A program made the position numbers and the translations under genes. Below are positions 11,736 through 22,824 of a stretch of 64,000 bases of DNA, piece after piece. This stretch comes from Arachis hypogaea (Eukaryota; Streptophyta; Magnoliopsida; Fabales; Fabaceae), in NCBI RefSeq assembly GCF_003086295.3, contig NC_092044.1, forward strand, positions 6,412,843 to 6,476,842. Direction: 5' to 3'. A model generated the notes under the pieces. That model saw only the letters and a program-made list of their open reading frames with translations, was not told the DNA's origin and searched no databases. The first letter of the stretch is position 1; each line of letters starts with the position of its first letter.

Positions 11736-14700
11736 ATGTATCGATTAGCTTACAAGCTAGCCTCCTCCATCACTTCCTCAACCTCAAAGAACGTTGTATG
11801 AACAATTACACTCTCCTTTTCCACTCTTGTTTCTTCCACTTCTACGAATTGCAATCTTCATTTTTATTTATGTGTTGCTGGAACAGATACGCTGCAGGGT
11901 TATTTCAAGTAGAAACTATGCGAGCAAAGACATCAACTTTGGCGTCGGAGCTCGTGCTGCAATTCTTCAGGGTGTCACTGAGGTTGCTGATGCTGTCAAG
12001 GTTACGATGGGACCTAAGGTATTCTTGAGTTTGTTTGGGATTGAATAAATGAAAGTGACATGATTAGTGTGCAAATTTACTTTATTTAGTTATTTTTTTC
12101 AATGTTTGTTGTTTTTTGGTTGGTTGAATTAGGGTCGTAATGTGATTATTGAGAAAAGTTATGGGAACCCAAGGATCACAAAGGATGGTGTGACAGTAGC
12201 TAAGAGTATCAAATTTCAGGATAAGGCTAAGAACATTGGTGCTGATCTTGTTAAGCAGGTTGCCAAGGCTACCAACGCTGCTGCTGGAGATGGTGATTTT
12301 ACTTTTCATTAAGGATTTGTGTTTTCTTTGATGATATTGCTTTAGTATGAATTCTAGCTGAAGCGATTTTGAACTCAGAAGGAATTGTTTTCAATCATGA
12401 GGCAATCAAGTTATTTTTTTATTTTTAAAATAAATGTAAGAAGGTATTTTCCATGATTGTTCAAGTATCAAAAAATTTTAAGCTATTTTTCCATGTTGTT
12501 CATAACTTAGATCTATTTATCTAACAAGTCTACGTTTCTTCTGTGATTCCAGGTACAACTTGTGCGACTGTGTTAACTCAGGCAATACTGATAGAAGGTT
12601 GCAAATCGATTGCAGCTGGTGTAAATGTCATGGATTTGCGCAATGGAATAAATAAGGCAGTTGATGCTGTAATTACTGATTTGAAAAGCAGGGCAGTAAT
12701 GATAAGCACACCTGAAGAGATAACCCAGGTACAAGCGTCTTTCAGAAAAAATTTCTCTTTCTGAATGAATTTTTGTTTAAAAAAAATATGAAGTATACTT
12801 TCGGTTGACTTCCCTAATGCCCTTCTATCATTGATTTTAAGAGCGTAAACACTGAATACTATTGACAGTGGGAAGTTTTACAATATATTTATCTGACAAT
12901 TATCTATTATCTATTGAACTATGTTTGTTGCCCATTTATTTCACTTATATAACCTGCAGGTTGGGACTATATCTGCAAATGGAGAGAGAGACATTGGTGA
13001 ATTGATTGCAAAGGCAATGGAAAAAGTTGGGAAGGAAGGAGTTATTACTGTTGCTGTACGTGAATGTTTTGTGCTTTTCTGTGAACTTGTTTACAATGCT
13101 CAAGTCCAGGTTAGCTAACTTTCAGAGCTTTCAGGATGGAAACACTTTGGACAATGAGTTGGAAGTTGTTGAAGGAATGAAGTTGGGCAGAGGCTATATA
13201 TCTCCCTATTTTATTACTGATCAGAAAACCCAGAAATGTGTAAGTGTATAATACTTCTTTTGTCACTAGCATCTATATGACTATATCAAAGATTCTGAAA
13301 AGTTGAACTGACATATTATGTTCAAGTATATTTGCCTTTCATAAGCATCTGATGTTGGTATGCTTAGATGGTGTTTCATTTATAATTATTATTATGTTTT
13401 GGATTATCTTCTGCGAAATAATGTTTCTATAAAGATGACCTTATTCGTGATTATTATGATTATGTGGCAAAGATGCAAGTTTCCAGCTTATTGCTTTGAA
13501 CCCTATTTTCATTTTCCATTGTATAAGTTCATAGCATCATGTTAAGCAGTGGAATCAATGTTATGAACTTGGTTTATTCAGATATTTGTGATGTACATCA
13601 AGTTAATTAAAAGCTTCATCAATTTGGGTAGTTTTATCTATTTTTGGTTTTATTTGTGATATTAACAATAACAACTTTGATTTTGTAGGAATTGGATCAC
13701 CCCCTTATCCTCATCCATGACAAGAAAATTTCAGACATGAATTCATTATTGAAAATATTGGAACTGTCAGTTGAGGTTTGCAAGCTAATATTGACAATGT
13801 GCTTGTTTCCATTTGCAGTTTGATTCTTCTCATTGTTTTGATTGTTGTTTAATGTTAATCAGAAAAAAAGACCGCTCTTGGTTGTAGCAGAAGATGTTGA
13901 GAGTGATGCATTGGCTATGCTCATACTAAACAAGCATCATGCTGGGCTTAAGGTGATTACACGGCTTTCCTCTTGATTATATATTCTGTTTCAGTGTTTC
14001 ATTTCCCTCTAATTTTAGAGTCATTTATGTTCTATGTTGGTGACCTGAGTCTGCTTTCTTGTGTTGCTCTCTGATTTCTGATTTTCTGTTATGTTAACTT
14101 ACGTTAGATGTTGAATATCATATAGTCATCCATGTATTTGCCCTTTATATTGGCAACAGCTTGGAACTTGATTTTCTTTTACTTTTTTTCCACTTACTTC
14201 ATTTCATGTTTCTTGCATTTTAGGTTTGTGCTATAAAAGCTCCTGGTTTCGGTGATAACAGAAAAGCAAATCTAGATGATCTTGCAATTCTTACTGGAGG
14301 AGAGGTGATTATCTCCTCCGCTTCTTTATTTCTTAGATACTGCTTATTGGTTCTTGTTAGGGTGCGTCATTTTTAGAAACTGCTTGTCATTTACTGGGAA
14401 AATGATTATGATGGGTTTGGAAACAGGTCATCACAGAAGAGCGTGGTTTTACTCTTGACAAAGTCCTACCAGAAATGCTTGGTACTGCCAAAAAGGTGTG
14501 CACTCAAATGAACATACGAGTTTTTCGGTTCTTCATACTATTATATGTAACCAAATGAATCCACAACAGGTTACTATCTCCATTGATGACACTATCATTC
14601 TACATGGAGGTGGGGATAAGAAACTCATTGAAGAGAGATGTGAGGAGGTATTTTTTTTTTCCAATTTTTGGAAGTGTTTCATTCTGGTATTTTGTTCAAA

Positions 14701-16589
14701 GTCATTTAGCTTAGTGATTTTATATCTATTTCTTGCAGAACCATTTGATCAATATGAAAGGAATTAATCGGATCTTAGCTTAGGCTTAATTCAATACTTG
14801 CACCAAGTATCTTCTATTTGCTGCCATAACTCTATTCCCCGAATAATGCAATGTGACATGAGCTTAGCATTTTGTCGTGTGAATTATTTTGTTATAAATA
14901 TCAAAATCAGAGTGATCATATTCATTCCCTCTAGTATTTTGTTCCTTCTGCAAATTTTTTTATTGTGCAACTGTGTGCATTGAGTGATGTTTGTTGCATA
15001 GACATTTAAAAGTGATATGAACACTACCATTTCAATTAAAATAGTTAACAATCTTTTTATAATAATCAGAATGTTTACCAATTACCACTACTCATGTTAT
15101 ATTGCCTTTTATGTAACTTATGATTTAGTACATGGATATTGTTTTATAGCTTAGGACAGCAATGAACAAGAGTTCTGCCACGTTCGATAAAGAAAAAGCA
15201 CAAGAACGCCTATCAAAACTATCCGGTGGTGTAGCTGTCTTCAAGGTTTGTATCTCACCTCCCGAAAATATTTAGTTTGTGATAGTTTTTGTACAAGTTT
15301 CTTGAAATGGCATCAAATAATATCTCCAGGTTGGAGGGGCTAGTGAGGCAGAAGTTGGGGAAAGGAAAGATCGGGTGACAGATGCCCTAAATGCCACTAA
15401 AGCAGCAGTCGAGGAGGGAATTGTTCCAGGTACTCAGGCTATTTTTTTTCTAACTAGGTGGAAAGTCTAACTAGGTGGAAAGTATACAGTGACCCAGCAA
15501 ATCAGCCTCTACCTTTGACATGTATTATTGATCATCTTGTTTTATTCAGGTGGTGGAGTTGCTCTCTTATATGCTACAAAAGTGTTGGAGAACCTCGAAA
15601 CAAAGAACGAGGATGAGAAAAGAGGAGTACAGATTATTCAGAATGCACTTAAGGTTCTTGCACCCTACTTTACTATTTTTCTTCTGTACACAAAAGACGT
15701 TTCTGTCTATTTTACTTCTTACTTGCTTTGTGATTTTTAATCCAACATCTTTCCTCATAGTGCATATTTTGTCATAGGCACCTACCCTTACAATAGCTTC
15801 AAATGCTGGTTTCGATGGCACTTTGGTTCAGAGCAAATTGTTAGAACAAGACAATCATAATTTGGGTTTTGATGCTTCTAAAGGTTTGTAACCAGTTTAC
15901 ATATATATTTACAGACTACAACTTTTATCGCTGGTTTTTAGTTTACACCATGTGTGTCTTGTGTATTAGACATTTTTATAAGAAGTTATGAATTATTATT
16001 ATCAAGTAATACATGTTATACATGAGTTATTCGTAATGCTTTATTTGTTGCTTATGATGATGCTTATTTTGCTAATGCAGGTGCCTATGTTGATATGGTA
16101 AAGGCTGGAATCATAGATCCTGTTAAAGTTGTTAGAACGGCTTTGGTAGATGCTGCCAGGTAAAATCATATGATCGCATTGCAGTTATTTTTACCTAGAT
16201 ACAGTTCAATTTATGAAATTGTCATGAGCTGATAACAATTTAAATAATTACAAATTTTGATAATGTAAATGTTGAATGGACTTGGTGCGCAACAACAATA
16301 TTTTTAATGTTGTGCAGACTAGGGATGCTTAAATCGAAACGTTTGATCTTATTAGCAGTGGTTTATTGTTAATTAACTTGTTCTTTAATACTCAGAAACT
16401 GAAATCCGCACTTATTTAAGCAAGGCAGTATGAAAAGTTTTGGGAATTAATATCATACTTAAATTAATTTTTTCTAATTGCAGTGTCTCATTGCTACTGA
16501 CAACAACGGAGGCAGCTATTGTGGATAATCCAAAGGACAAAAATAAAGCTCCCAGCCGGGTGCCCGATATGGATGCCTTGGTTATCTAA
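11736..16589 (+). CDS. HSP60: mitochondrial HSP60/CPN60-type chaperonin, 17 exons
   Basis: Group I chaperonin that folds imported proteins in the mitochondrial matrix with ATP. Exons by eye: 11736-11795, 11887-12018, 12133-12292, 12553-12728, 12960-13055, 13135-13239, 13689-13775, 13863-13952, 14224-14304, 14427-14495, 14570-14647, 15150-15245, 15330-15429, 15550-15653, 15778-15883, 16081-16159, 16484-16589. They sum to 1725 nt, 574 aa, the normal family length, with every junction in frame. The N terminus ([12 protein letters not shown]) is a basic/Ser-rich mitochondrial presequence. KVTMGPKGRNV, the ATP-site GDGTTC (split across the exon 3/4 junction) and [13 protein letters not shown] with the hydrolysis Asp are intact. 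Unlike standard HSP60s the tail lacks GGM repeats and ends [12 protein letters not shown], and the apical domain is diverged ([14 protein letters not shown]), so this is probably the CPN60-like 2 branch. Confidence 0.93.
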
Positions 16590-18132
16590 CCTGTTATCCT
16601 AAATTATTATTTATGAAGGCATTGTTGTGTATTATTTTTTTGAGTCCTGAAATTCCTGTTAAAATAGTTGCAGATTGAAAATCTTAAAATGTATTTAGAG
16701 ACATTGAAAAAAATAGGACTTTCTATTCACATTTTTTCCCCTGTAAGTTTAGGATACAAAGGAAACTGTTCACTCATCATTCTTTCGGTGAGTCGTCGGA
16801 TTTATGCAACGAGTGCAAAAGTAATTTTTTGAAAATTAGATAAATTGAATCGAGTTATATTCTTGCCTATGATTTTTCTTTTCATCCACGAAGATGGGTT
16901 AGCTATTTCAAGCTGCTTCAGGAATCAGGATGTTTGAAATAAAATGGAAGTAAATTGAATTATTGGAACAATTACTAAATAAGGACTGATTTAAGAATTT
17001 ATTCATAAAATAAGGAGATGAGTAAGGAGAAAGAAAGAGTGATAATGCTTACTCTGAATTGAGTTTCAAATATAATTATTTGATGTTAATGAATATTTTA
17101 AATTTTCCTTCCTTTTTATCTTTTTATCGTTTTTTCCCTAAAAATCTATACATCTCTTATATATGTTCTAATCTTGGATACTGATATAAGATTTAAAGAT
17201 CCTTTTTTTGAAACTTTCATATAAAACTACTCTCTTATTTATTTATTTGTATTTGTACGGGAAAATGGTTTGAACCTTTATATGCCTACTAGTAGACAAA
17301 TATAAAACTCAAGTGACAATTAACATGCTAGCTCTTTAATACCAGTAGAATTAGAACTACTACAATTATTATTAGTATTCAGATACATGAGAACTTTTAT
17401 AAAAGTATAAAACACAATACTAGTAACAATGAGACCACAATGCAGAGATAAAATAAGACAAGAGTATAATGATAATTATTACTCTTCAAAGACAAGGAGG
17501 TCTAACACAGGATTTTTTTTTTTTTTTAAATATCAGACTAAAATCATCTCATGTGAATACTTAGATTCTCTTATATATGTATAGCTCTAATAGAATCTAT
17601 CTTACTAACTTTTTATTTTTTTTTTTGTCGGTGAATTGGACAACCTCAATCCTAGGTACTTCTCACACATTTTTATCACATTTTTTCCTTAATTGCATTT
17701 TGAACCCTAGACCTTTAAAGTGAGGAGGGAAAGATATGCCATTAGAGCCAAGACTGATTGGCGAATCTATGTTACTAACTAAAGTGAATACTATCATGAC
17801 TATCATTTTAGTGGCTATAAAAACATAAGATAATTCTAAAATTTTGACAATACATAAAAATATAATTAAAATTATATTTTTTACTATTCAATAATATTTT
17901 TATATATTTTTAAAATTATATATCTTTTATATTTATCATAATAATAGTCAATTGTAGAATTCACCATCTCACTAATCAATAGTAAATTTTATGATGATAC
18001 CATAAAATTTTGACACAAACTAGCTAGTAAGAAAGATTCTAACATGAACCATATAACATATAAGACAAGTTAACTAACGACAAAGATTTAAATATAACAA
18101 GATGATGCTAAGTATTTCATATGAGATGATTA
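16590..18132. other. intergenic; left edge of tandem duplication copy 1
   Basis: The chaperonin 3'UTR is followed by non-coding sequence. From about 16955 it matches 30545 onward (shared AACAATTACTAAAT, ATGAGTAAGGAGAAAGAAAG, then similar sequence up to the Cys-rich genes). This marks the left part of the duplicated segment. No other gene is seen. Confidence 0.6.
17685..17760 (-). repeat. tRNA-derived SINE-like fragment
   Basis: On the minus strand: box A-like TGGCTCTAATGGCAT, then TCTTTCCCTCCTCACTTT and box B-like GGTCTAGGGTTCAAAA. It belongs to the same general family of tRNA-like pieces as 60113-60190. Confidence 0.4.
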
Positions 18133-18396
18133 TTATGACTTAGCAAAACAACAACAACAAGGGCAGGGGCAACAGGTAAAGCAGCTTGGAATCTTAACAA
18201 TGGCCAAACATGACTTAAAGCAACCAGAAACTTGTTGCCAAAGGCATAAAACACCACAAAGAGCACCACCCGGCAGCTTAACACAGTTGCAGAACATGGA
18301 GTTGTTCCCTTTTCCAAATGTGAATCCACTTGAATTTACCGCACCTTTGGTGTTTTGCTTTCCACTATTGTTGCTGGAATAATTATTAGAACTCAT
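18133..18396 (-). CDS. small Cys-rich protein, duplicate copy 1 (87 aa)
   Basis: Single-exon frame on the minus strand. The N-terminal half is Ser/Asn-rich (MSSNNYSSNNSG); the C-terminal half is Cys-rich and ends in a block of clustered cysteines, CCPCPCCCCFAKS. No signal peptide is evident. I do not recognise the family; the clustered Cys near the C terminus could serve lipid modification or metal binding, but neither is shown. The main support is a second copy at 31441-31668 that keeps the start, the N-terminal motif, the Cys block and the stop while flanking DNA has drifted, which suggests selection on the protein. Relative to that copy this one has an extra in-frame stretch of about 12 residues before CFKSC. 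Confidence 0.6.
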   Translation of the reverse strand: MSSNNYSSNNSGKQNTKGAVNSSGFTFGKGNNSMFCNCVKLPGGALCGVLCLWQQVSGCFKSCLAIVKIPSCFTCCPCPCCCCFAKS

Positions 18397-18682
18397 GTTG
18401 CTTCTTTAATTTGGTGTGTATGATATATTATGGAGGCCTTAATTCAATTCAATTATGTAATGTCTTAGACCTTAGTGATCCTCCTTATGCCATTGGACAA
18501 GGATTAGGCATGGTTTATTTGTATATCTTATTCAGGTTTTTAATTAGTTTTTTTTACTTTGGATCCTTAACTTTAATTATTTGCATCTGATTCTAGATTT
18601 CCATATATCCAGGCAGGGATTATAACAAAAATATTTTACCATTATTTATGGATTATAGTTGCCTTTTTGATATTAATATATA
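18397..18682. other. upstream region of the Cys-rich gene, copy 1
   Basis: Presumed minus-strand promoter of the 87-aa gene. It matches 31669-31960 in copy 2 (shared TGATCCTCCTTATGC, ATCTTATTCA, TTTTTAATTAGTTTTTTTTA). A TATA-like stretch occurs near 18422-18430. No other content is seen. Confidence 0.45.
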
Positions 18683-19541
18683 GAGGAGTGCTACATATAC
18701 AAGTCTTTTTGACTTACAAGTCTTACAAGTTACTAGGCCTTTTAATGCGTTATTCAACGTTTCCTATTTTCAAAGCGCTACACTCAGAACGGTTCTTCTT
18801 CTTCCTCTTCCTCTTCCTCTTCCTCTTCTTCTTCTTCGTTTTTTTTTTATTTTCATGGTTTCTGAAATCAAGCTTTGAAATCGTTTTGAAGAAGAAGAAG
18901 CAGCAGAAGATGAGGAGAAAGAGAAAGAGTTCTGAATTATGCAACGAATTTTGGGTGTATTTCTGTAATCATTTTGAAGATAATGGAACTTCAGAAATAC
19001 ACCCAAACGATTACAGAAGTACACCCAAAATGATTACAGAAATACACCCAAAGGATTACAGAAATACACCCAAATGGTTACAGGAATTCACCCAAACGAT
19101 TATAGAAAATACACCCAAAGGATTACAGAAAATACACCCAAAGGATTTAAAGAAATACACCCAAAATTCGTTAAAATACATTTTATGCATAATTCAGAAC
19201 TCTTTCTCTTTCTCCTCCTCATCTTCTACTGCTTCTTCTTCTTCAAAAACGATTTCATCATGAAAAATCGAAAAAAAAAAGATAAAACAGAGAGAAAAGA
19301 ACGTAAATGAAGAAGAAGAGGAAGACGATGAAGAAGAAAGTGCAGAAACGAAAGAAAAGGAGAAGAAGAATGTGCAGCAAGAAGAAGAAGAAAAAGGAGA
19401 AAGAGAAGGCAAGAAACGAAAGAAAAGAAGAAGGAGAAGACAAAGAGGAAGAAGAATGGTTGGAAGCGTATTTTGAGCGTTAGTTTTAATTGAACTTGTA
19501 AGGCTTACAAGCCTTAATCGCTTGTATGCGAAGAATTACTC
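18683..19541. mobile_element. foldback, Mutator-like non-autonomous element (~860 bp)
   Basis: Flanked by 9-bp direct repeats TAATATATA (18674-18682 and 19542-19550). The ends are imperfect inverted repeats, GAGGAGTGC.. and ..GAATTACTC, continuing inward through ATACAAG and CTTACAAG blocks. A second inverted layer pairs 18885-18955 (GAAGAAGAAGAAGCAG.., GAGTTCTGAATTATGC) with 19165-19250. The loop holds eight 22-23-bp repeats. The arms are strand-asymmetric: pyrimidine-rich near 18790-18830, purine-rich near 19310-19460. No transposase. The corresponding site in duplication copy 2 (about 38262-38300) is empty, which supports both the insertion and its approximate ends. Confidence 0.75.
18999..19162 (+). 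repeat. eight tandem 22-23-bp units (ATTACAGAAATACACCCAAA)
   Basis: The core ACACCC (once TCACCC) occurs at 18999, 19021, 19044, 19066, 19088, 19111, 19134 and 19157, a spacing of 22-23 bp. It forms the loop of the foldback element. One inverted copy of the core lies outside the array (GGGTGTAT near 18953), so the array is capped by inverted sequence on both sides. Confidence 0.85.
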
Positions 19542-19550
19542 TAATATATA

Positions 19551-20665
19551 AGGTTTTAATTACTTGCAATATATAAAGAATTGAATATATAGTGCTTAAG
19601 CAATTCCTCCTACTTTGGTTGAAGCCTGAAATCACGTATATCTTCTTATTGGATGAAATAATATTTGAGCGCTATGTTAAACTTTAATCCATTAAGAATA
19701 AATTGACAAATAAGTCTTCTGAAAGTTTATATTTTTGGACAAATTAATTCTTAAAAAAAAAAGACTAATAAAATTTTCTAAGATAAGAATATAAACAACT
19801 GAAATTTAAATTAAAATTTTCTATCCCAATTATAAGGACTAATAATTGTCCTTATCTATTATGATAGAAGTCTTTATTAATATTTTTTTTTCAAAAATTA
19901 ATTTATTTAAAGTATAAATCTTCAAAGACTTATTTGTGATTTTACTTAAAAATTTTGTATATTGGAAAGGATGGGTCATTTTGCATTTGATTTAGCTTGT
20001 TAATTTTTTTACTTCGCCTCCTTAACTTTGCATCCTATTCCATCCTTAAGAATAAATAATTTAAAAGAAAATGACATGGAATATGATATAAACTTTGTTG
20101 CTTACCGTTTGCATATTGCAGGCTTCTTTTAATAATTATTTAATTTAATAATTAAAGTTATCACATTTAATTTAATATTTATAATTTTATACATGTGATA
20201 TTTATAATTAGTTATTTATTTTATTTAATATTATTTAATTATTTTACAATAATTAAAATTACAAAAAATAAAATAATTAATTTTATATTACTTTAGATTA
20301 ATTTTTTTAAATATTTTTTTGTCTCATATATAAAAGAAACTCATTTTGTTGCTTCATGTCTAAACTAAAAAATATTCTTTGAATGATACAACTAAGAGAT
20401 GAGGTCACTATGATGATACAACAGATGAGATCACTAAACTCATTTATTGTATAATATATAGTATTGCCACTTTTGACTTATTCTTACTTTTCTTTTCTTT
20501 TTAGTTTTTATTATCAATAATGCTATATAAATAATCTTTTTGTACAATTATTATACAACTAAGAGTTAATTTTTTTTTTCATATTTGTTCACATAGTATT
20601 ATTCATATTCTTGCAAAAGAAATTGTTCATACATATAGTATATAATTATACAAAAATATTATTTG
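19551..20665. other. duplication copy 1, non-coding right part
   Basis: Matches 38290-39560 in copy 2 and, in part, 40855-41700 in copy 3. Shared stretches include TATAAAGAATTGAAT, CAATTCCTCCTACTTTGGTTG-like sequence, TATCTTCTTATTGGATG, GATGAGATCACT and TTTTTGTACAATTATTATA. No gene. Confidence 0.6.
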
Positions 20666-20780
20666 TACACTAAAATCAATCACTAAAATTAACTACTAAT
20701 GTATTTATGTATAAATATATGTGTGATTTAATTTACTTTTAATGTGTATTTATATTTTAACATATATTTTATATTGATAA

Positions 20781-21222
20781 TGTTGCGGCCCAGCCCAGCT
20801 GGCACAGCAGCCAACCCAGCCCATAAACAACCCGATCCGCGCGATCGGAAGGGCGTCCACAACCCGTCCGGTTCTGCGACCCGAACACGCGCCCCTTTAG
20901 CCAGCTGCATAACAGTTGTGGGGCACGAAGCTTCCTAGAAGGTGGCCTTCCCCTGTGGGACCCGCCCTACTGACAGAGTATATAAGAGGAGGGCCCTACC
21001 CCTCCCCAGAGGTACGTCACCATATCCCCTATTCTCATACCACCTGCACACCTTCTGACTTGAGGTTGGAGTGTCATTGCAGGTGGCACCTCCCTCAACT
21101 CACAAAGAGCTCGGGAAGTTGGCTACTCTTTCCACTCGTGCCCCAGACCCAAACCGATACCAGGCCCCACCTTTTCACCTGACAAGCATCCCTGAACCGT
21201 CCGGTAATCGACTAATCGTACA
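20781..21222 (+). repeat. 5' LTR of the Tat-type element
   Basis: 442 bp, TGTTGCGG..TCGTACA. Contains TATATAAG at 20979-20986 as a likely core promoter. By manual alignment it differs from the 3' LTR at roughly 48 positions plus a 1-bp indel, nearly all transitions. Confidence 0.93.
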
Positions 21223-21241
21223 TTGGCGTCGTCTGTGGGGA
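21223..21241 (+). other. primer-binding site
   Basis: TTGGCGTCGTCTGTGGGGA starts directly after the LTR end. It has the TGGCG..GTGGGGA style of tRNA primer site used by many plant Ty3/gypsy elements; the T in TTGGCGT is probably a decayed C. Confidence 0.75.
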
Positions 21242-21242
21242 C

Positions 21243-22788
21243 ATGGACTTTATTTTGGGCATAGTAAGGGCGGACGACGAAGGCGAGCCCTGCGGGGAGG
21301 GAATGGACCCCAGAAGCGGTAGGGTAGCCACAGGCGCTCCCACTCGCGAGCGCACCAGATCTCCCCCCCCCCCCGCGACAACCCGAGAGACGACCCTTTG
21401 GAGGAACAGGCAGTGATAGCGTAAGAATAATACAACAACTGTGCCACAGAGTGCAAAACCTAGAACGGGAAGTGGCCAACAGAGAACGCCATCAACCGAC
21501 TCCCAGTCAAGAGCGTTCCTGATCTCCTCAAAGGAGAGAAAGAAGCCTCCGAAGAAGTCACTCCAGGCGCACTCCAAGCCCCCAGACAGAGTCTGAGAGC
21601 CAGGAAAGTAGGGAAGTTCCAAGGAGACGACGAGATCCTGTGATTTACTCCCGATCACCGATGAGAGAAGCTGTAGAAGAAGACCGAGAAGGCAGCAGAG
21701 AAAGACCAAGAAAAACCCGACCACAGTAAGAAGACAACAGAGAGAGGTCAAGGAGAAGCCGACCACACAGGGAAGACAGTAGAGAAAGAACGAGGAAAAG
21801 GCGACAACCGGTGGTCATAGGAGCAACTCCTTTCCATCACTCGATCTTGGAAGTCTGGCTACCGAAGCACTTCGATAAGCCAACGAACATGAAGTATGAT
21901 GGGACCCAAGACCCCCAGGAGCACCTAACGACCTTTGAGGCCAGGATGAACCTGGAAGGGGTGGGCGATGAAGTAAGGTGTCGCGCTTTCCCTGTAACCG
22001 TAGCTGGGCCGGCAATTCGTTGGTTCAACGCCCTCCCTCAAGGCTCCATAACCTCCTTTGCCAACATCAGTTGCGCTTTCTTGGCTCAGTTCACTACACG
22101 TATCGCCAAAACGAAGCACTCGATCAATCTACTGGGAGTAACACAAAAAACCGGCGAGCCGACCAGGAAATACCTGGATAAATTCAATGACGAGTGCTTA
22201 GAGATCGACAGCTTAACCGATTCGGTAGCCAGCCTATGCTTGACCAACGGGTTATTGAATGAGGATTTCAGGAAACACCTTACCACCAAACCCGTTTGGA
22301 CAATGCAAGAAATTCAGAACGTGGCTAGGGAATATATCAATGATGAAGAATCAGCCAGGTCGTGGCAGCCCGCTTCCTCCAATGCTCGCCCGCTCAGTGG
22401 CGGGGAAAGGTCAAAGGAGCACTCCAAAGACGGAGGATCAGCTAAAACCTTCAAGTCGTTTTCCCGGGTAGGAAAGTTTACCAACTATACCCCCCTGACA
22501 GCTCCAATCGTTGAAGTCTACTAGAAGATTGTAGACAAGGGCATCTTGTCGCAGCCCCGACAGCTCAAGGATAGGACGAGAGGAAAGAAAAACCTCTATT
22601 GCGATTACCACAAGGGCTATGGCCACAAGACCCAAGACTTCTTCGACCTTAAAGACGCCCTGGAGCAGGCCATTCGGGAGGCAAAGCTGGCCGATTTCTC
22701 CCACCTTATAAGGGAACCGAGGAGGCGGGACCACGAATGGTCCAGCAAGGACAAAAACTGTGCCGTGAGACAAAGATGAGAGCCTGAG
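21243..22788 (+). pseudogene. gag of the Tat-type element, broken
   Basis: Structural capsid polyprotein. A start at 21244 (MDFILGIVRADDEG) is followed by a poly-C run at 21362-21374 where the frame is lost. An Arg/Ser/Glu-rich linker (about 21420-21800) leads into the retrotransposon gag domain, open from 21811 to 22524 (PKHFDKPTNMKYDGTQDP, WFNALPQGSI). An in-frame TAG at 22522 and a TGA at 22777 interrupt it. The zinc-knuckle-like block CDYHKGYGHKTQDF has Phe where the last Cys is expected. Confidence 0.85.
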
Positions 22789-22824
22789 GAGGATAATGAA
22801 CGTGGCCTCACTGTTGTAAATGTA

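Noticed and set aside
12082..12309. Minus-strand frame over chaperonin exon 3
   Set aside because: Shadow of a well-supported plus-strand exon.
18667..19443. Long frames on both strands with Lys/Glu- or Phe/Ser-rich products
   Set aside because: They come from the purine/pyrimidine arms and ACACCC repeats of the foldback element, not from a gene.
21123..21766. Minus-strand frames across the 5' LTR and gag leader
   Set aside because: GC-rich reverse readings of LTR and gag sequence; the plus strand has the coherent gag reading.
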